Assembly (NCBI RefSeq): GCF_020783655.1
Contig: NZ_JAJGQH010000012.1
Span: forward strand, 62,001 to 126,000
Direction of reading: 5' to 3'
DNA length: 64,000 bases
DNA from: Xanthomonas melonis
GTDB lineage: Bacteria > Pseudomonadota > Gammaproteobacteria > Xanthomonadales > Xanthomonadaceae
The stretch's first letter is position 1. The number at the start of each line of letters is the position of its first letter. A program made the translations under genes and the position numbers. Positions 56,071 through 64,000 of the stretch are shown one piece after another. Below the pieces are notes generated by a model. The model had not been told where the DNA came from. It did no database searches and worked only from the letters and a program-made list of their open reading frames with translations.

Positions 56071-56964
56071 ATGCTGCAGATTCGTGCGTTGTCCAAGACC
56101 TACGCCAATGGCGTGCATGCGCTGCAAGGTGTCACGCTCGACATTCCGCGCGGCATGTTCGGGTTGCTGGGGCCAAACGGTGCCGGCAAATCTTCGTTGA
56201 TGCGCACACTGGCGACGCTGCAGGAAGCCGACGCGGGTAGCGTCACGTTGCGTAGCGCCGATGGCAGCAGTCTGGACGTGTTGAAGGACAAGGATGGCCT
56301 GCGCCGCCGGCTGGGGTATCTGCCGCAGGATTTCGGGGTCTACCCGAAGGTCAGCGCGCTGGACATGCTCGACCACTTCGCCGTGCTCAAGGGGCTGACC
56401 AGCCGCGGCCAGCGCAAGGAGGTGGTCGAACGGTTGCTGCAACAGGTCAATCTGTGGGACGCGCGCAAGCGCAAGCTCGGCACGTATTCCGGCGGCATGC
56501 GCCAGCGCTTCGGCATCGCGCAGGCACTGCTGGGCGACCCGCAACTGGTCATCGTCGACGAACCCACGGCCGGGCTGGACCCGGAAGAACGCAATCGATT
56601 CTTGAACCTGCTGGCCGAAATCGGCGAGAACGTTGTGGTGATCCTGTCCACCCACATCGTCGAGGACGTCACCGACCTGTGCCCATCGATGGCCATCATG
56701 AACAAGGGCCAGGTGCTGCTGAGCGGCCGGCCCGCCGATGCGATCGCCATGCTCGATCAGCAGGTCTGGCGCAAGCAGGTCAGCAAGCCCAGCCTGCCCG
56801 ACTACGAGGCACGCTTCACCGTGCTGTCGACGCGCTTGATCGCCGGCCATCCGGTCATCCATGTGTTCAGCGCCGATTGCCCGGAACCGGGCTTCGAACA
56901 GGTCGCTCCCGATCTTGAGGATGTCTATTTCCAGCGCCTGCGCAAGCAAGCGCTGGCTGCCTGA
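56071..56964 (+). CDS. ABC transporter ATP-binding protein
   Basis: 297 aa. Walker A GLLGPNGAGKSSLMR, Q-loop LPQDFGVYPK, signature YSGGMRQRFGIAQALLG, Walker B LVIVDEPTAGLDPEE and H-loop STHIVEDV. Followed by a 90-residue C-terminal extension. Start at 56071 behind AGGAAC. It pairs with the next gene, 13 bp downstream, which provides the membrane part. Confidence 0.93.
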   Translation: MLQIRALSKTYANGVHALQGVTLDIPRGMFGLLGPNGAGKSSLMRTLATLQEADAGSVTLRSADGSSLDVLKDKDGLRRRLGYLPQDFGVYPKVSALDMLDHFAVLKGLTSRGQRKEVVERLLQQVNLWDARKRKLGTYSGGMRQRFGIAQALLGDPQLVIVDEPTAGLDPEERNRFLNLLAEIGENVVVILSTHIVEDVTDLCPSMAIMNKGQVLLSGRPADAIAMLDQQVWRKQVSKPSLPDYEARFTVLSTRLIAGHPVIHVFSADCPEPGFEQVAPDLEDVYFQRLRKQALAA

Positions 56965-56977
56965 CGGGAGCACTGCG

Positions 56978-59900
56978 ATGATCCTGGCGTTTCTGCGCTT
57001 CGAGCTGCGCGAACAACTGCGCTCGCCCTTCCTGTGGTTGCTTGCCGTGCTGTATGCGCTGCTTGCCTTCGCCGCGCTGGCCAGCGATGCCGTGCAGATC
57101 GGTGGCGGCATCGGCAATGTGCTGCGCAACGCGCCCACCGTGATCGCCACCCTGCTGGGCATGTTCACCTTGCTCGGTCTGCTGGTGACGACCTTGTTCG
57201 TCAGCAATGCGCTGCTGCGCGATTTAGACCTCGGTACCGCCGAACTGGTGTTTTCCACCCCGGTGCGGCGCCGCGATTATTTGATCGGCCGCCTGGGGGC
57301 GGCGCTGATCGCCGGCATGATCATGTATGTGGTGATCGCGGCGGGCATGTTCGTTGCGCAATTCATGCCCTGGATCGATCAGGCCCGTCTCGGGCCGGTG
57401 GCCGTGCTGCCCTATCTCTGGTCGTTGCTGGTCCTGGTGCTGCCCAACCTGCTGTTCACCACCGCCTTGCTGGCGGTACTGGCGGTGACCACACGCAGCA
57501 TCCTGTGGGTCTACATCGGCGTGATCGTGTTCTTCGTGCTCTACGGCGTGAGCCGCGCGCTGCTGGCCGATCTGGACAATGTGTGGGTCGCCACCCTGGC
57601 CGATCCGCTGGGTATCCGCGCCCTGTCGCAGACGCTGCGTTACTGGTCGGTGGAACAACGCAATCAAGGACTGCCGCCGTTGGAGGGCTATCTGCTTGCC
57701 AACCGGGCCCTGTGGCTGGGCATGAGCGCGCTGTTGTTCGCCGCCGTGTTCGCTCTGTTCCGCACCGAGCGCAGCGGTACGCGCCGGCGCCGTGGCGCAG
57801 CACCGCAGACGCCAGTTGCCGCGCCAGCGAACACCCGCGCTGCTGCGGTGCATCGCCTGACAGTGACGCCGCGCTTCGACGCAGGCACGGCATGGAAGCA
57901 ACTGCTGCAGCAGGTCCGCTTCGATACGCTGGGCGTGATACGCAGTGCGCCATTCCTGGTATTGCTGGCCCTGGGCCTGGCAAATTTCATTCCCACTGCA
58001 TTGTTCAACCAGCGCATGTTCGGCACTGCGATACTGCCGGTGACCTCGGTCATGCTGGAAGCCTTGCAGAACAGCTACAGCTTCCTGCTGATCATCGTGG
58101 TGCTGTTCTATGCCGGCGAGCTGGTATGGAAGGAGCGCAGCAATCGTATCGACGGCATCACCGATGCCATGCCGATCCCCAACTGGGTGCCGCTGCTCGG
58201 CAAGTTCGTTGCATTGCTGGTCGTGATCGTCAGCTTCCAGCTCGCTGGTGGGCTGACCGCCATCATGTTGCAGCTCGGCCGTGGCTACACCAGCATCGAG
58301 CCGCTGCTCTACCTCAAGACGCTGGCGCTGGGGTCGGTGCTGTACGTGCTGATGGGCGGCATGGCATTGGTGCTGCAGGTGCTGAGCAACAACAAGTTCG
58401 TCGGCTACGCCTTGCTGGTGCTGGTGCTGATCGCACAGTCGGTGCTGTCGATGCTGGATTACACCCAGAACCTCTACACCTTCGGTGGCTGGCCCAACGC
58501 CCCGTATTCGGACATGAACGGCTTCGGCCACTTCCTGCCCGGGCAATTGTGGCTCCAGGGCTACTGGGGCGTATTCCTGCTGGCCCTGTTACTGCTGTCC
58601 TCGGCGTTCTGGCCGCGCGGGGTCGGCCACCGCCTGCGTCAACGCACGCGCCTGGCGCTGCAGCGACTGCGCGGCCCGACCGGGGCGGCGTTGGCAGCCA
58701 GCATGCTGGCCTTCGCCGCGATCGGTGGCTGGCTGTACTGGAACACCAACATCTACAACACCTTCCTGTCGCCGGAACAGCAGCTGGATCTGCAGGCACG
58801 CTACGAGCGCGACTACCGCAAATACAAGGACCTGCCGCAGCCGCGCATCATCGCCGTGGACAACCGTGTCGACCTGCATCCGGAAACGCAGTCGGCGGTC
58901 ATCGACGCCACCTGGACCGTGCGCAATACCCATGCCGTGCCCATCGGGCAGATCCATATCGGCATGCAGGGTCGCGATGGCGACCGCAGCCTGGTGCACG
59001 TGGATCTGGGCGGGCAGACCCTGCTCACCCATGACATCCCGGCCGGCTACCGCATCTACCGTTTGCAACGTCCGCTGCAGCCGGGCGAGCAACGCGTGTT
59101 TCGCTTCCGCGTCGATCTGCATCCGCACGGCCTGACGGCCTCGCAGGCGCAGACCGAACTGGTTGCCAACGGCAGCTTCTTCAATAGCCAGATGTTGCCC
59201 TGGTTCGGCTACAACACCCAAACCGAGCTCACCGACCGCAACGACCGCCGCAAGCGCGGGCTGGGCGAGCCCACGCGCATGCCCAAACTGGAAGACCAGG
59301 CCGCACGCGCCAACACCTACATCAGCAACGACGCCGACTGGCTTGACTTCGCCAGCACCGTCTGCACCGCGCCAGACCAGATCGCACTGGCCCCTGGCTA
59401 TCTGCAGAAGGAGTACCGCCAACAGGGCAGGCGCTGCTTCCGCTACGTGATGGATCGCCCGATGCTCAACTTCTATGCCTACCTGTCGGCACGCTGGCAG
59501 GTGCGCAAGGCCTACTACAAGAAGATTCCGATCGAAATCTATTACGACCCCAAGCACCCGTACAACGTACAACGCATGATCGAGGGCGTGCAGAAGTCAC
59601 TGGCCTATTACGAGGCCAATTTCACCCCATACCAGCACCACCAGGTACGCATCATCGAGTTCCCCGGCTATTCGCGGTTCGCACAATCGTTCGCCAACAC
59701 CATCCCCTACTCCGAATCGATCGGTTTCATCGCCGACCTGCGCGACAAGGACGCGATCGACTACGTGTTCTACGTCACCGCGCATGAAGTGGCGCACCAG
59801 TGGTGGGCGCATCAGGTCATCGGTGCAAATGTGCAAGGCGCCACGATGCTGTCCGAGTCGCTGGCGCAGTACTCGGCGCTGATGGTGATGGAGCGCGAGT

Positions 59901-60574
59901 ACGGGCGCGCGCATATGCGCCGCTTCCTCAAGTACGAACTGGACCGCTATCTGGAAGGACGCGGTGGCGAAACCATCGACGAACTGCCGTTGTACCGGGT
60001 CGAGAATCAGCAGTACATCCACTATCGCAAGGGCTCGCTGGTGTTCTATCGCCTGCGCGAGGAGATCGGCGAAGCAGCGCTCAATCGCGCCTTGCAGCGC
60101 TTTCTGCAGGCCAAGGCGTTCCAGCAGCCACCCTACACCACCTCCGCCGAGCTGCTTGAGGCCATTCGTGCCGAGGCACGCCCGGATCAGCAGGCAATGA
60201 TCACCGATCTGTTCGAACGGATCATCTTCTACGACAACCGGGTGCTGAGCGCGCAGGCCCGCAAGCGCCCGGATGGACGCTTCGATGTGACCGTGCAGGC
60301 GCAGGCCGCCAAGTTGCAGGCCGATGGGCGTGGCAAGGAAAAGCCGGTGGCGATGGACGACTGGATCGAGGTGGCGGTCTACGGCCTGCCCGATGGCGAA
60401 CATGCCGATCCTCCGATGCTGGCGCTGCAACGCCAGCATGTCACCAGCAGCGCCCACAGCTTTACCTTCACCGTCGACCGCCTGCCGTTCGAAGTCGGCT
60501 TCGACCCAGACAACAAGCTGATCGACCGGGTGCCCGACGACAATCGCAAACGGGTGAGCCTGGTAGCGAAATGA
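56978..60574 (+). CDS. ABC-2 permease fused to M1-type aminopeptidase
   Basis: 1198 aa. GGGAG precedes ATG. The N-terminal half is a permease with about 12 hydrophobic segments in two clusters (first starts LRSPFLWLLAVLYALLAF, second FLVLLALGLANFIPTALF). From about residue 600 it becomes an M1-family peptidase domain with FLSPEQQLDLQARYERDYRK, then HEVAHQWWAH at 936-945 and a following Glu at 960 (SESLAQYS). The Glu comes after 19 intervening residues instead of the classical 18. Known architecture of ABC-2/M1 fusion proteins of unknown substrate; perhaps exports and trims peptides. Confidence 0.88.
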   Translation: MILAFLRFELREQLRSPFLWLLAVLYALLAFAALASDAVQIGGGIGNVLRNAPTVIATLLGMFTLLGLLVTTLFVSNALLRDLDLGTAELVFSTPVRRRDYLIGRLGAALIAGMIMYVVIAAGMFVAQFMPWIDQARLGPVAVLPYLWSLLVLVLPNLLFTTALLAVLAVTTRSILWVYIGVIVFFVLYGVSRALLADLDNVWVATLADPLGIRALSQTLRYWSVEQRNQGLPPLEGYLLANRALWLGMSALLFAAVFALFRTERSGTRRRRGAAPQTPVAAPANTRAAAVHRLTVTPRFDAGTAWKQLLQQVRFDTLGVIRSAPFLVLLALGLANFIPTALFNQRMFGTAILPVTSVMLEALQNSYSFLLIIVVLFYAGELVWKERSNRIDGITDAMPIPNWVPLLGKFVALLVVIVSFQLAGGLTAIMLQLGRGYTSIEPLLYLKTLALGSVLYVLMGGMALVLQVLSNNKFVGYALLVLVLIAQSVLSMLDYTQNLYTFGGWPNAPYSDMNGFGHFLPGQLWLQGYWGVFLLALLLLSSAFWPRGVGHRLRQRTRLALQRLRGPTGAALAASMLAFAAIGGWLYWNTNIYNTFLSPEQQLDLQARYERDYRKYKDLPQPRIIAVDNRVDLHPETQSAVIDATWTVRNTHAVPIGQIHIGMQGRDGDRSLVHVDLGGQTLLTHDIPAGYRIYRLQRPLQPGEQRVFRFRVDLHPHGLTASQAQTELVANGSFFNSQMLPWFGYNTQTELTDRNDRRKRGLGEPTRMPKLEDQAARANTYISNDADWLDFASTVCTAPDQIALAPGYLQKEYRQQGRRCFRYVMDRPMLNFYAYLSARWQVRKAYYKKIPIEIYYDPKHPYNVQRMIEGVQKSLAYYEANFTPYQHHQVRIIEFPGYSRFAQSFANTIPYSESIGFIADLRDKDAIDYVFYVTAHEVAHQWWAHQVIGANVQGATMLSESLAQYSALMVMEREYGRAHMRRFLKYELDRYLEGRGGETIDELPLYRVENQQYIHYRKGSLVFYRLREEIGEAALNRALQRFLQAKAFQQPPYTTSAELLEAIRAEARPDQQAMITDLFERIIFYDNRVLSAQARKRPDGRFDVTVQAQAAKLQADGRGKEKPVAMDDWIEVAVYGLPDGEHADPPMLALQRQHVTSSAHSFTFTVDRLPFEVGFDPDNKLIDRVPDDNRKRVSLVAK

Positions 60575-61032
60575 ACGGCGTCGAGCCTACGGGCTGAAGC
60601 CGGCGGCAATCGGGACACCGCGTTCGCGGCAGCGGTGTGCCGGGCAACGCGGACGGCATCGATACCCATCGCCGACCGGCGGGAGCAGGGGGCCGGGTGT
60701 CGAGACGGCCCTCACGCAGCGCAGGCTTGCGGCAGCGGGGTGATGACGGGCGCCGATGGCCTGCCCGGCGCCGCGCCTCGACTTGCCGCTCAGCGTGGTG
60801 TCGCCCGACGGCGTGGCAAGCCAGGCTCTGCCCGGCAGTGCCGGCTCGCCGCTTGCCGCGCGCTGCGGCTGCTCATGCCGCCCGGCGCCGCCGTGGCACG
60901 GCGGCGTGCCGGCTTGCGCACGCGTGCCGCATGAACGCCTCCCGCGCGACATCTTTCCGCCACCATACCCCGCGGTATACATTCGCGGGCAGGCCGCCGA
61001 CGGCGGCCCTAGCAATCCCTGGGAGGGGAAAC
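60575..61032 (+). other. Gap with promoter for DUF2147 gene
   Basis: 458 bp without a supported gene; long open frames here are GC-rich shadows. The last part holds a promoter-like pair, TTTCCG (60954-60959) and TATACA (60976-60981) with 16-bp spacing, followed by GGGAGGGGAAAC before the ATG. Confidence 0.5.
60954..60981 (+). promoter_or_regulatory. Promoter of DUF2147 gene
   Basis: -35-like TTTCCG, 16 bp, -10-like TATACA in a GC-rich region. About 50 bp before the start codon. Confidence 0.45.
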
Positions 61033-61482
61033 ATGCGCAAGACCTTCAAGACCCTGATCGTGGCCCTGCCGCTGGCCGCCGCCTCGCTGCTGGCCCAAGC
61101 CTCCGATTCGCCGGTAGGCCGCTGGAAGACCATCGATGACGAGACCGGCAAGCCCAAGTCGGTGGTGCAGATCGAACAGGCTGCCAACGGCACCCTCAGC
61201 GGCAAGGTGGTGGAAATCCTGCAATCGGCCAAGGGCCCGAACCCGCTGTGCGACAAATGCGATGGCGAGCGCAAGAACAAGCCGATCAAGGGCATGACCA
61301 TCCTGTGGGGCCTCAAGCCCGACGGCACCGCCGTGTGGGGCGGCGGCTCGGTACTGGATCCTGCCAAGGGCAAGACCTACAAAGCCAAGATCACCTTGAC
61401 CGAAGGCGGTAAGAAACTGCAGATGCGCGGCTATGTCGGCATCGAAGCACTCGGCCGCACGCAGACCTGGGTGCGCGAGTAA
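61033..61482 (+). CDS. DUF2147 secreted protein
   Basis: 149 aa. Signal peptide MRKTFKTLIVALPLAAASLL, cleaved after AQA. Mature part is a DUF2147 domain: SPVGRWKTIDDETGKPKSVV, GTLSGKVVEIL, the Cys pair NPLCDKCDGERKNKPI and TILWGLKPDG, ending ALGRTQTWVRE. Family role is unsettled. GGGAGGGG gives a strong ribosome site. Confidence 0.88.
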   Translation: MRKTFKTLIVALPLAAASLLAQASDSPVGRWKTIDDETGKPKSVVQIEQAANGTLSGKVVEILQSAKGPNPLCDKCDGERKNKPIKGMTILWGLKPDGTAVWGGGSVLDPAKGKTYKAKITLTEGGKKLQMRGYVGIEALGRTQTWVRE

Positions 61483-61532
61483 CGCCGACGCCACGCAACA
61501 CGGCGGTGGTGCGCAAGGCGCCGCCGTCCGCC

Positions 61533-61559
61533 GAGCGCTCCCGGCATGGGAGCGCTCTT
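61533..61559 (+). terminator. Terminator-like hairpin after DUF2147 gene
   Basis: 10-bp perfect stem (GAGCGCTCCC with GGGAGCGCTC, loop GGCAT) followed by TTG; weak T-tract. Confidence 0.55.
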
Positions 61560-61873
61560 GGCCCATGCATTCTCCAGCGTGACCGATCGCTGCGGCGTTC
61601 CGCGGTCCATGGTCGCGCCAGCATTGTCGAGCGGGTCGACCGTACCGCACTCCCCGTGTTGGCAGCCGTCGACGGCTCGACCTGCGAACCCGCGCCCCAT
61701 CGGTGATACGCCATCGGGTCACTGTCACTCCGGCCAGGGTCTGCCAGCCAGGCCACCGCCCCGATCAGGGTGGCAACGCCATCATGCGGTTTGCTGGCCG
61801 ATTCGATCGGCAAGACACGCTGCGCCACCGCGATGCCATGGCCGAACGGCTGCGGGCTTATCGCAGCGTGCCC

Positions 61874-61915
61874 GGCATTCGGCATTCGGCATTCGGCATT
61901 CGGCATTCGGCATTC
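61874..61915 (+). repeat. Six perfect GGCATTC heptamers
   Basis: Six head-to-tail copies of the 7-bp unit GGCATTC, 42 bp in all, followed by TCAGAATGC, which contains a partial inverse copy. Seven-base period as in the GGGANNC arrays elsewhere in the window. Confidence 0.9.
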
Positions 61916-62091
61916 TCAGAATGCTGCGCCCATGTGAACTGTTGTCGCCCTGCGCGAATCAGGCGATCGAAGTCCGTTGCAAAGCGAACCCAACGGTGAG
62001 AGAAGTTAACGGATGGTGAACTGCAGTGTTCGGTTCATCTACCAGTCATCGCCTTGTCATCCAGCGCCGCGCCATCCCGGAGACACCACCC

Positions 62092-64000
62092 ATGTCGTTT
62101 CGCACCCGGCCCCGTGCCAGTTCCCTGAGTCTTGCCCTGATGGCGGTGCTGACCGCCTCCAATGCCGCAGCGCAGTCGCAGACCAACGCGTCCCAGGACA
62201 GCGCCGCATCTGCCCCAGGCGCATCCGCAACGAATGCAAAACAACTGGATTCGGTCAAGGTGACGGGCTCGCGGATCGCGCGCGCCGGCTTCGATACGCT
62301 CGAACCTGCCAACGTGGTCGGCCGCGAATACATCCAAGGCTTCGGTTTCACCAATGTTGCCGATGCGCTTTTCCAGCAACCGGGTTTCGATGCCGGCGCC
62401 TCTTCCCGCGGCGACCAGGCGGGCTTCGGCGCGGGCGTCAACTTCCTGGGCCGCTTCGGACTGGGCTCCAATCGTCAGCTGACCCTGGTCGATGGCCGTC
62501 GCTTCGTCACCTCCAACCCGCCGACGGTGTTCGGCCCGGCAGGCGGCGGCACCCAGGTCGATCTCAATGTCATCCCCACGATCCTGATCGACCAGGTCGA
62601 AACCATCGGCGTCGGCGGCGCCCCGACCTACGGATCGGACGCGATCTCCGGGGTCAGCAACATCATCCTGATAAAGAATTTCGAGGGAGCCGAGGTGCGC
62701 ATGGGCTATGGCCTGACCGACCGCGGCGACAACGAACGGTTCAATTACTCCGCATTGCTCGGCAGCAATTTCGGCGATGGTCGCGGCAACGTGACCATCG
62801 CCCTGGACGCCGACAACAGCCAGGGCGTACTCGGCACGGCACGTCGATTCCTGCGCCAGAGCTATTCGGTCCGTCCCAATCCGTCGGCGCGCGCGATCGC
62901 CGCCTTCCAACCAGGCCGGACCCCGGCCAACGATGGACGGGTCAATCCGCAAGTCGGCTTCAACACCGGGCCCAACGACGGCATTCCTGGCCGCGTGCTG
63001 ATCCGTAACCGTCGCATCGCCGACATGACCTGGGGCGGCCTGCTGTTTCCCGCCGATGGCGACACCACACGCGATGCCAGCGGGCAGTTGCGTGGCTTCG
63101 GCGGCAACGAGGATCAGTTCGTCCAATTCGATCGCAACGGCAATCTGGTGAGCTACAACCCCGGGACCAACTTCGGGACCAGCGACGCCTCCGGGGGCGA
63201 TGGCGTGGACCTGACCGAAACCAGCCAGATCATTTCCGACCTGGACCGCAAGTCGGTGTTCGCGCTCGGCAATTACGACTTCACCGATCAGCTGACCGGC
63301 TTCTTCGAAGCCTCGTTCTACAGCGCTACTGCGCGCGAACTGGTGGACCAGAACGTCTACAACGCCGCCGGCTTCGGCATCGGCTCGGTAGATGGCAGCG
63401 GCGACCAGAGTGGCGCCTTGAACTTCAATATCAACAACCCGTTCCTGTCCGAGCAGAATCGGCAGGTATTGCGCAGCCTGGGCACGGAAGACTTTCTGCT
63501 CTCGCGGTCCTCGCGCGATCTGGCCATGAACAACTCCGGCACCGATACCAACCTGTGGCGCGCGGTGTTCGGCCTGCAAGGCGCCTTCGATGCAGCCGGG
63601 CGCAATTTCACCTGGGAAGCGAGCGTCAACCACGGCGAAGGCAGTTTCGACTATTACAACTTTGGCTTGATCCAGCAGAACTTCATCAACGCGCTCAACG
63701 TCACCCGCAACAGCGCCGGGCAGATCGTTTGCGACAGCACCGCTGCCGGCACCACGGCCGATCCGGCCTGTGTCCCGTTGAATCTGTTCGGCGAGGGGGT
63801 GGCCTCCCCGGCTGCACGCAGCTACGTCACCACGCCCACCCATGCCCAGGCGCAGATGAAACAGACGGTCTTCAACGCCAACATCACCGGTGCGCTGATG
63901 GATCTGCCCGGCGGCGAACTGCGCTTCAACGCCGGCTACGAGCGGCGCAGGGAGGAAGGCAGCTTCACGCCGAGCGAGTTCGAACGCCTGGGCCGCGGGC
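62092..64000 (+). CDS. TonB-dependent receptor, partial (runs off window)
   Basis: 636 codons visible, no stop before the window end. Signal peptide cleaved after AAA-QS (ASNAAAQSQ), a poorly conserved linker, then the plug beginning KQLDSVKVTGSRIARAGFDT, which is typical of the large Caulobacter/Xanthomonas TonB receptor family (N-terminal VTGSRI). Plug motifs continue: QLTLVDGRRF, APTYGSDAISGVSNIILIK. Barrel strands follow. CCGGAG 9 bp before the ATG. Substrates in this family are often plant saccharides; none is assigned here. Confidence 0.9.
   Translation, partial: MSFRTRPRASSLSLALMAVLTASNAAAQSQTNASQDSAASAPGASATNAKQLDSVKVTGSRIARAGFDTLEPANVVGREYIQGFGFTNVADALFQQPGFDAGASSRGDQAGFGAGVNFLGRFGLGSNRQLTLVDGRRFVTSNPPTVFGPAGGGTQVDLNVIPTILIDQVETIGVGGAPTYGSDAISGVSNIILIKNFEGAEVRMGYGLTDRGDNERFNYSALLGSNFGDGRGNVTIALDADNSQGVLGTARRFLRQSYSVRPNPSARAIAAFQPGRTPANDGRVNPQVGFNTGPNDGIPGRVLIRNRRIADMTWGGLLFPADGDTTRDASGQLRGFGGNEDQFVQFDRNGNLVSYNPGTNFGTSDASGGDGVDLTETSQIISDLDRKSVFALGNYDFTDQLTGFFEASFYSATARELVDQNVYNAAGFGIGSVDGSGDQSGALNFNINNPFLSEQNRQVLRSLGTEDFLLSRSSRDLAMNNSGTDTNLWRAVFGLQGAFDAAGRNFTWEASVNHGEGSFDYYNFGLIQQNFINALNVTRNSAGQIVCDSTAAGTTADPACVPLNLFGEGVASPAARSYVTTPTHAQAQMKQTVFNANITGALMDLPGGELRFNAGYERRREEGSFTPSEFERLGRG

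Larger units (their letters stand above)
61483..62091 (+). other. Long gap: terminator, heptamer array, no gene
   Basis: 609 bp. Contains the hairpin at 61533-61557, the GGCATTC array at 61874-61915 and the upstream region of the TonB receptor gene (CCGGAG ribosome site at its end). No protein-coding region is supported. Confidence 0.6.

Noticed and set aside
61703-61999. Open frame across the GGCATTC array
   Set aside because: Repeat-generated His/Ser/Ala/Phe repeats with no ribosome site or homology; not a gene.

Overview
The window is a GC-rich (about 65%) gammaproteobacterial chromosome segment. Gene content and order (map beside rpsB-tsf-pyrH-frr-uppS-cdsA-dxr-rseP-bamA-lpxD-fabZ-lpxA-lpxB-rnhB-dnaE-accA, a Caulobacter-type TonB receptor, dispersed heptanucleotide repeats) point to Xanthomonas or a close xanthomonad. 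This is a judgement from gene content, and the species is not resolved. No rRNA, tRNA, insertion sequence, phage or CRISPR array was seen.

Layout. 0.2-3.6 kb: a siderophore-type TonB receptor behind a Fur-like box, then a beta-helix lipoprotein. 3.7-12.0 kb, minus strand: map-glnD-dapD-(ArsC-like)-dapE-asnB, covering methionine removal, nitrogen sensing, lysine/diaminopimelate and asparagine. Between dapE and asnB lies what looks like a complete transcription attenuator: a 29-codon leader with six Asn codons and mutually exclusive antiterminator/terminator hairpins. 12.3-18.1 kb, plus strand: a Csu-type (spore-coat-U) chaperone-usher pilus locus with a second chaperone, preceded by a good sigma-54 promoter match. 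It sits between map and rpsB. 18.2-40.2 kb: the large envelope, translation and replication block. It carries an HDOD-GGDEF gene between tsf and pyrH, lacks skp between bamA and lpxD, and has short-repeat arrays that run into the coding ends of lpxB and rnhB and fill the dnaE-accA gap. 40.3-55.9 kb: mixed genes, including TPR proteins, hemJ, a methyltransferase, an intracellular PHA depolymerase with a recognisable Cys-Asp-His triad, an alginate-export-like porin, an orphan membrane-anchored protein, DUF502, a queuosine-precursor transporter, a DUF885 protein, an APH(3')-like kinase, mmuPM and a VOC protein. 56.1-60.6 kb: an ABC ATPase with a large ABC-2/M1-peptidase fusion. 61.0-64.0 kb: a DUF2147 protein and the start of a second TonB receptor cut by the window end.

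The strongest new observation is the asparagine-specific attenuator upstream of asnB. Next come the sigma-54 promoter of the pilus locus, the histone-H1-like N-terminal tail on DapD, and a family of 7-bp repeats (GGGANNC and relatives) that recurs in intergenic hairpins and extends protein termini. Coordinates are exact where start codons were checked against the sequence. Functions rest on motif and family recognition without database searches.
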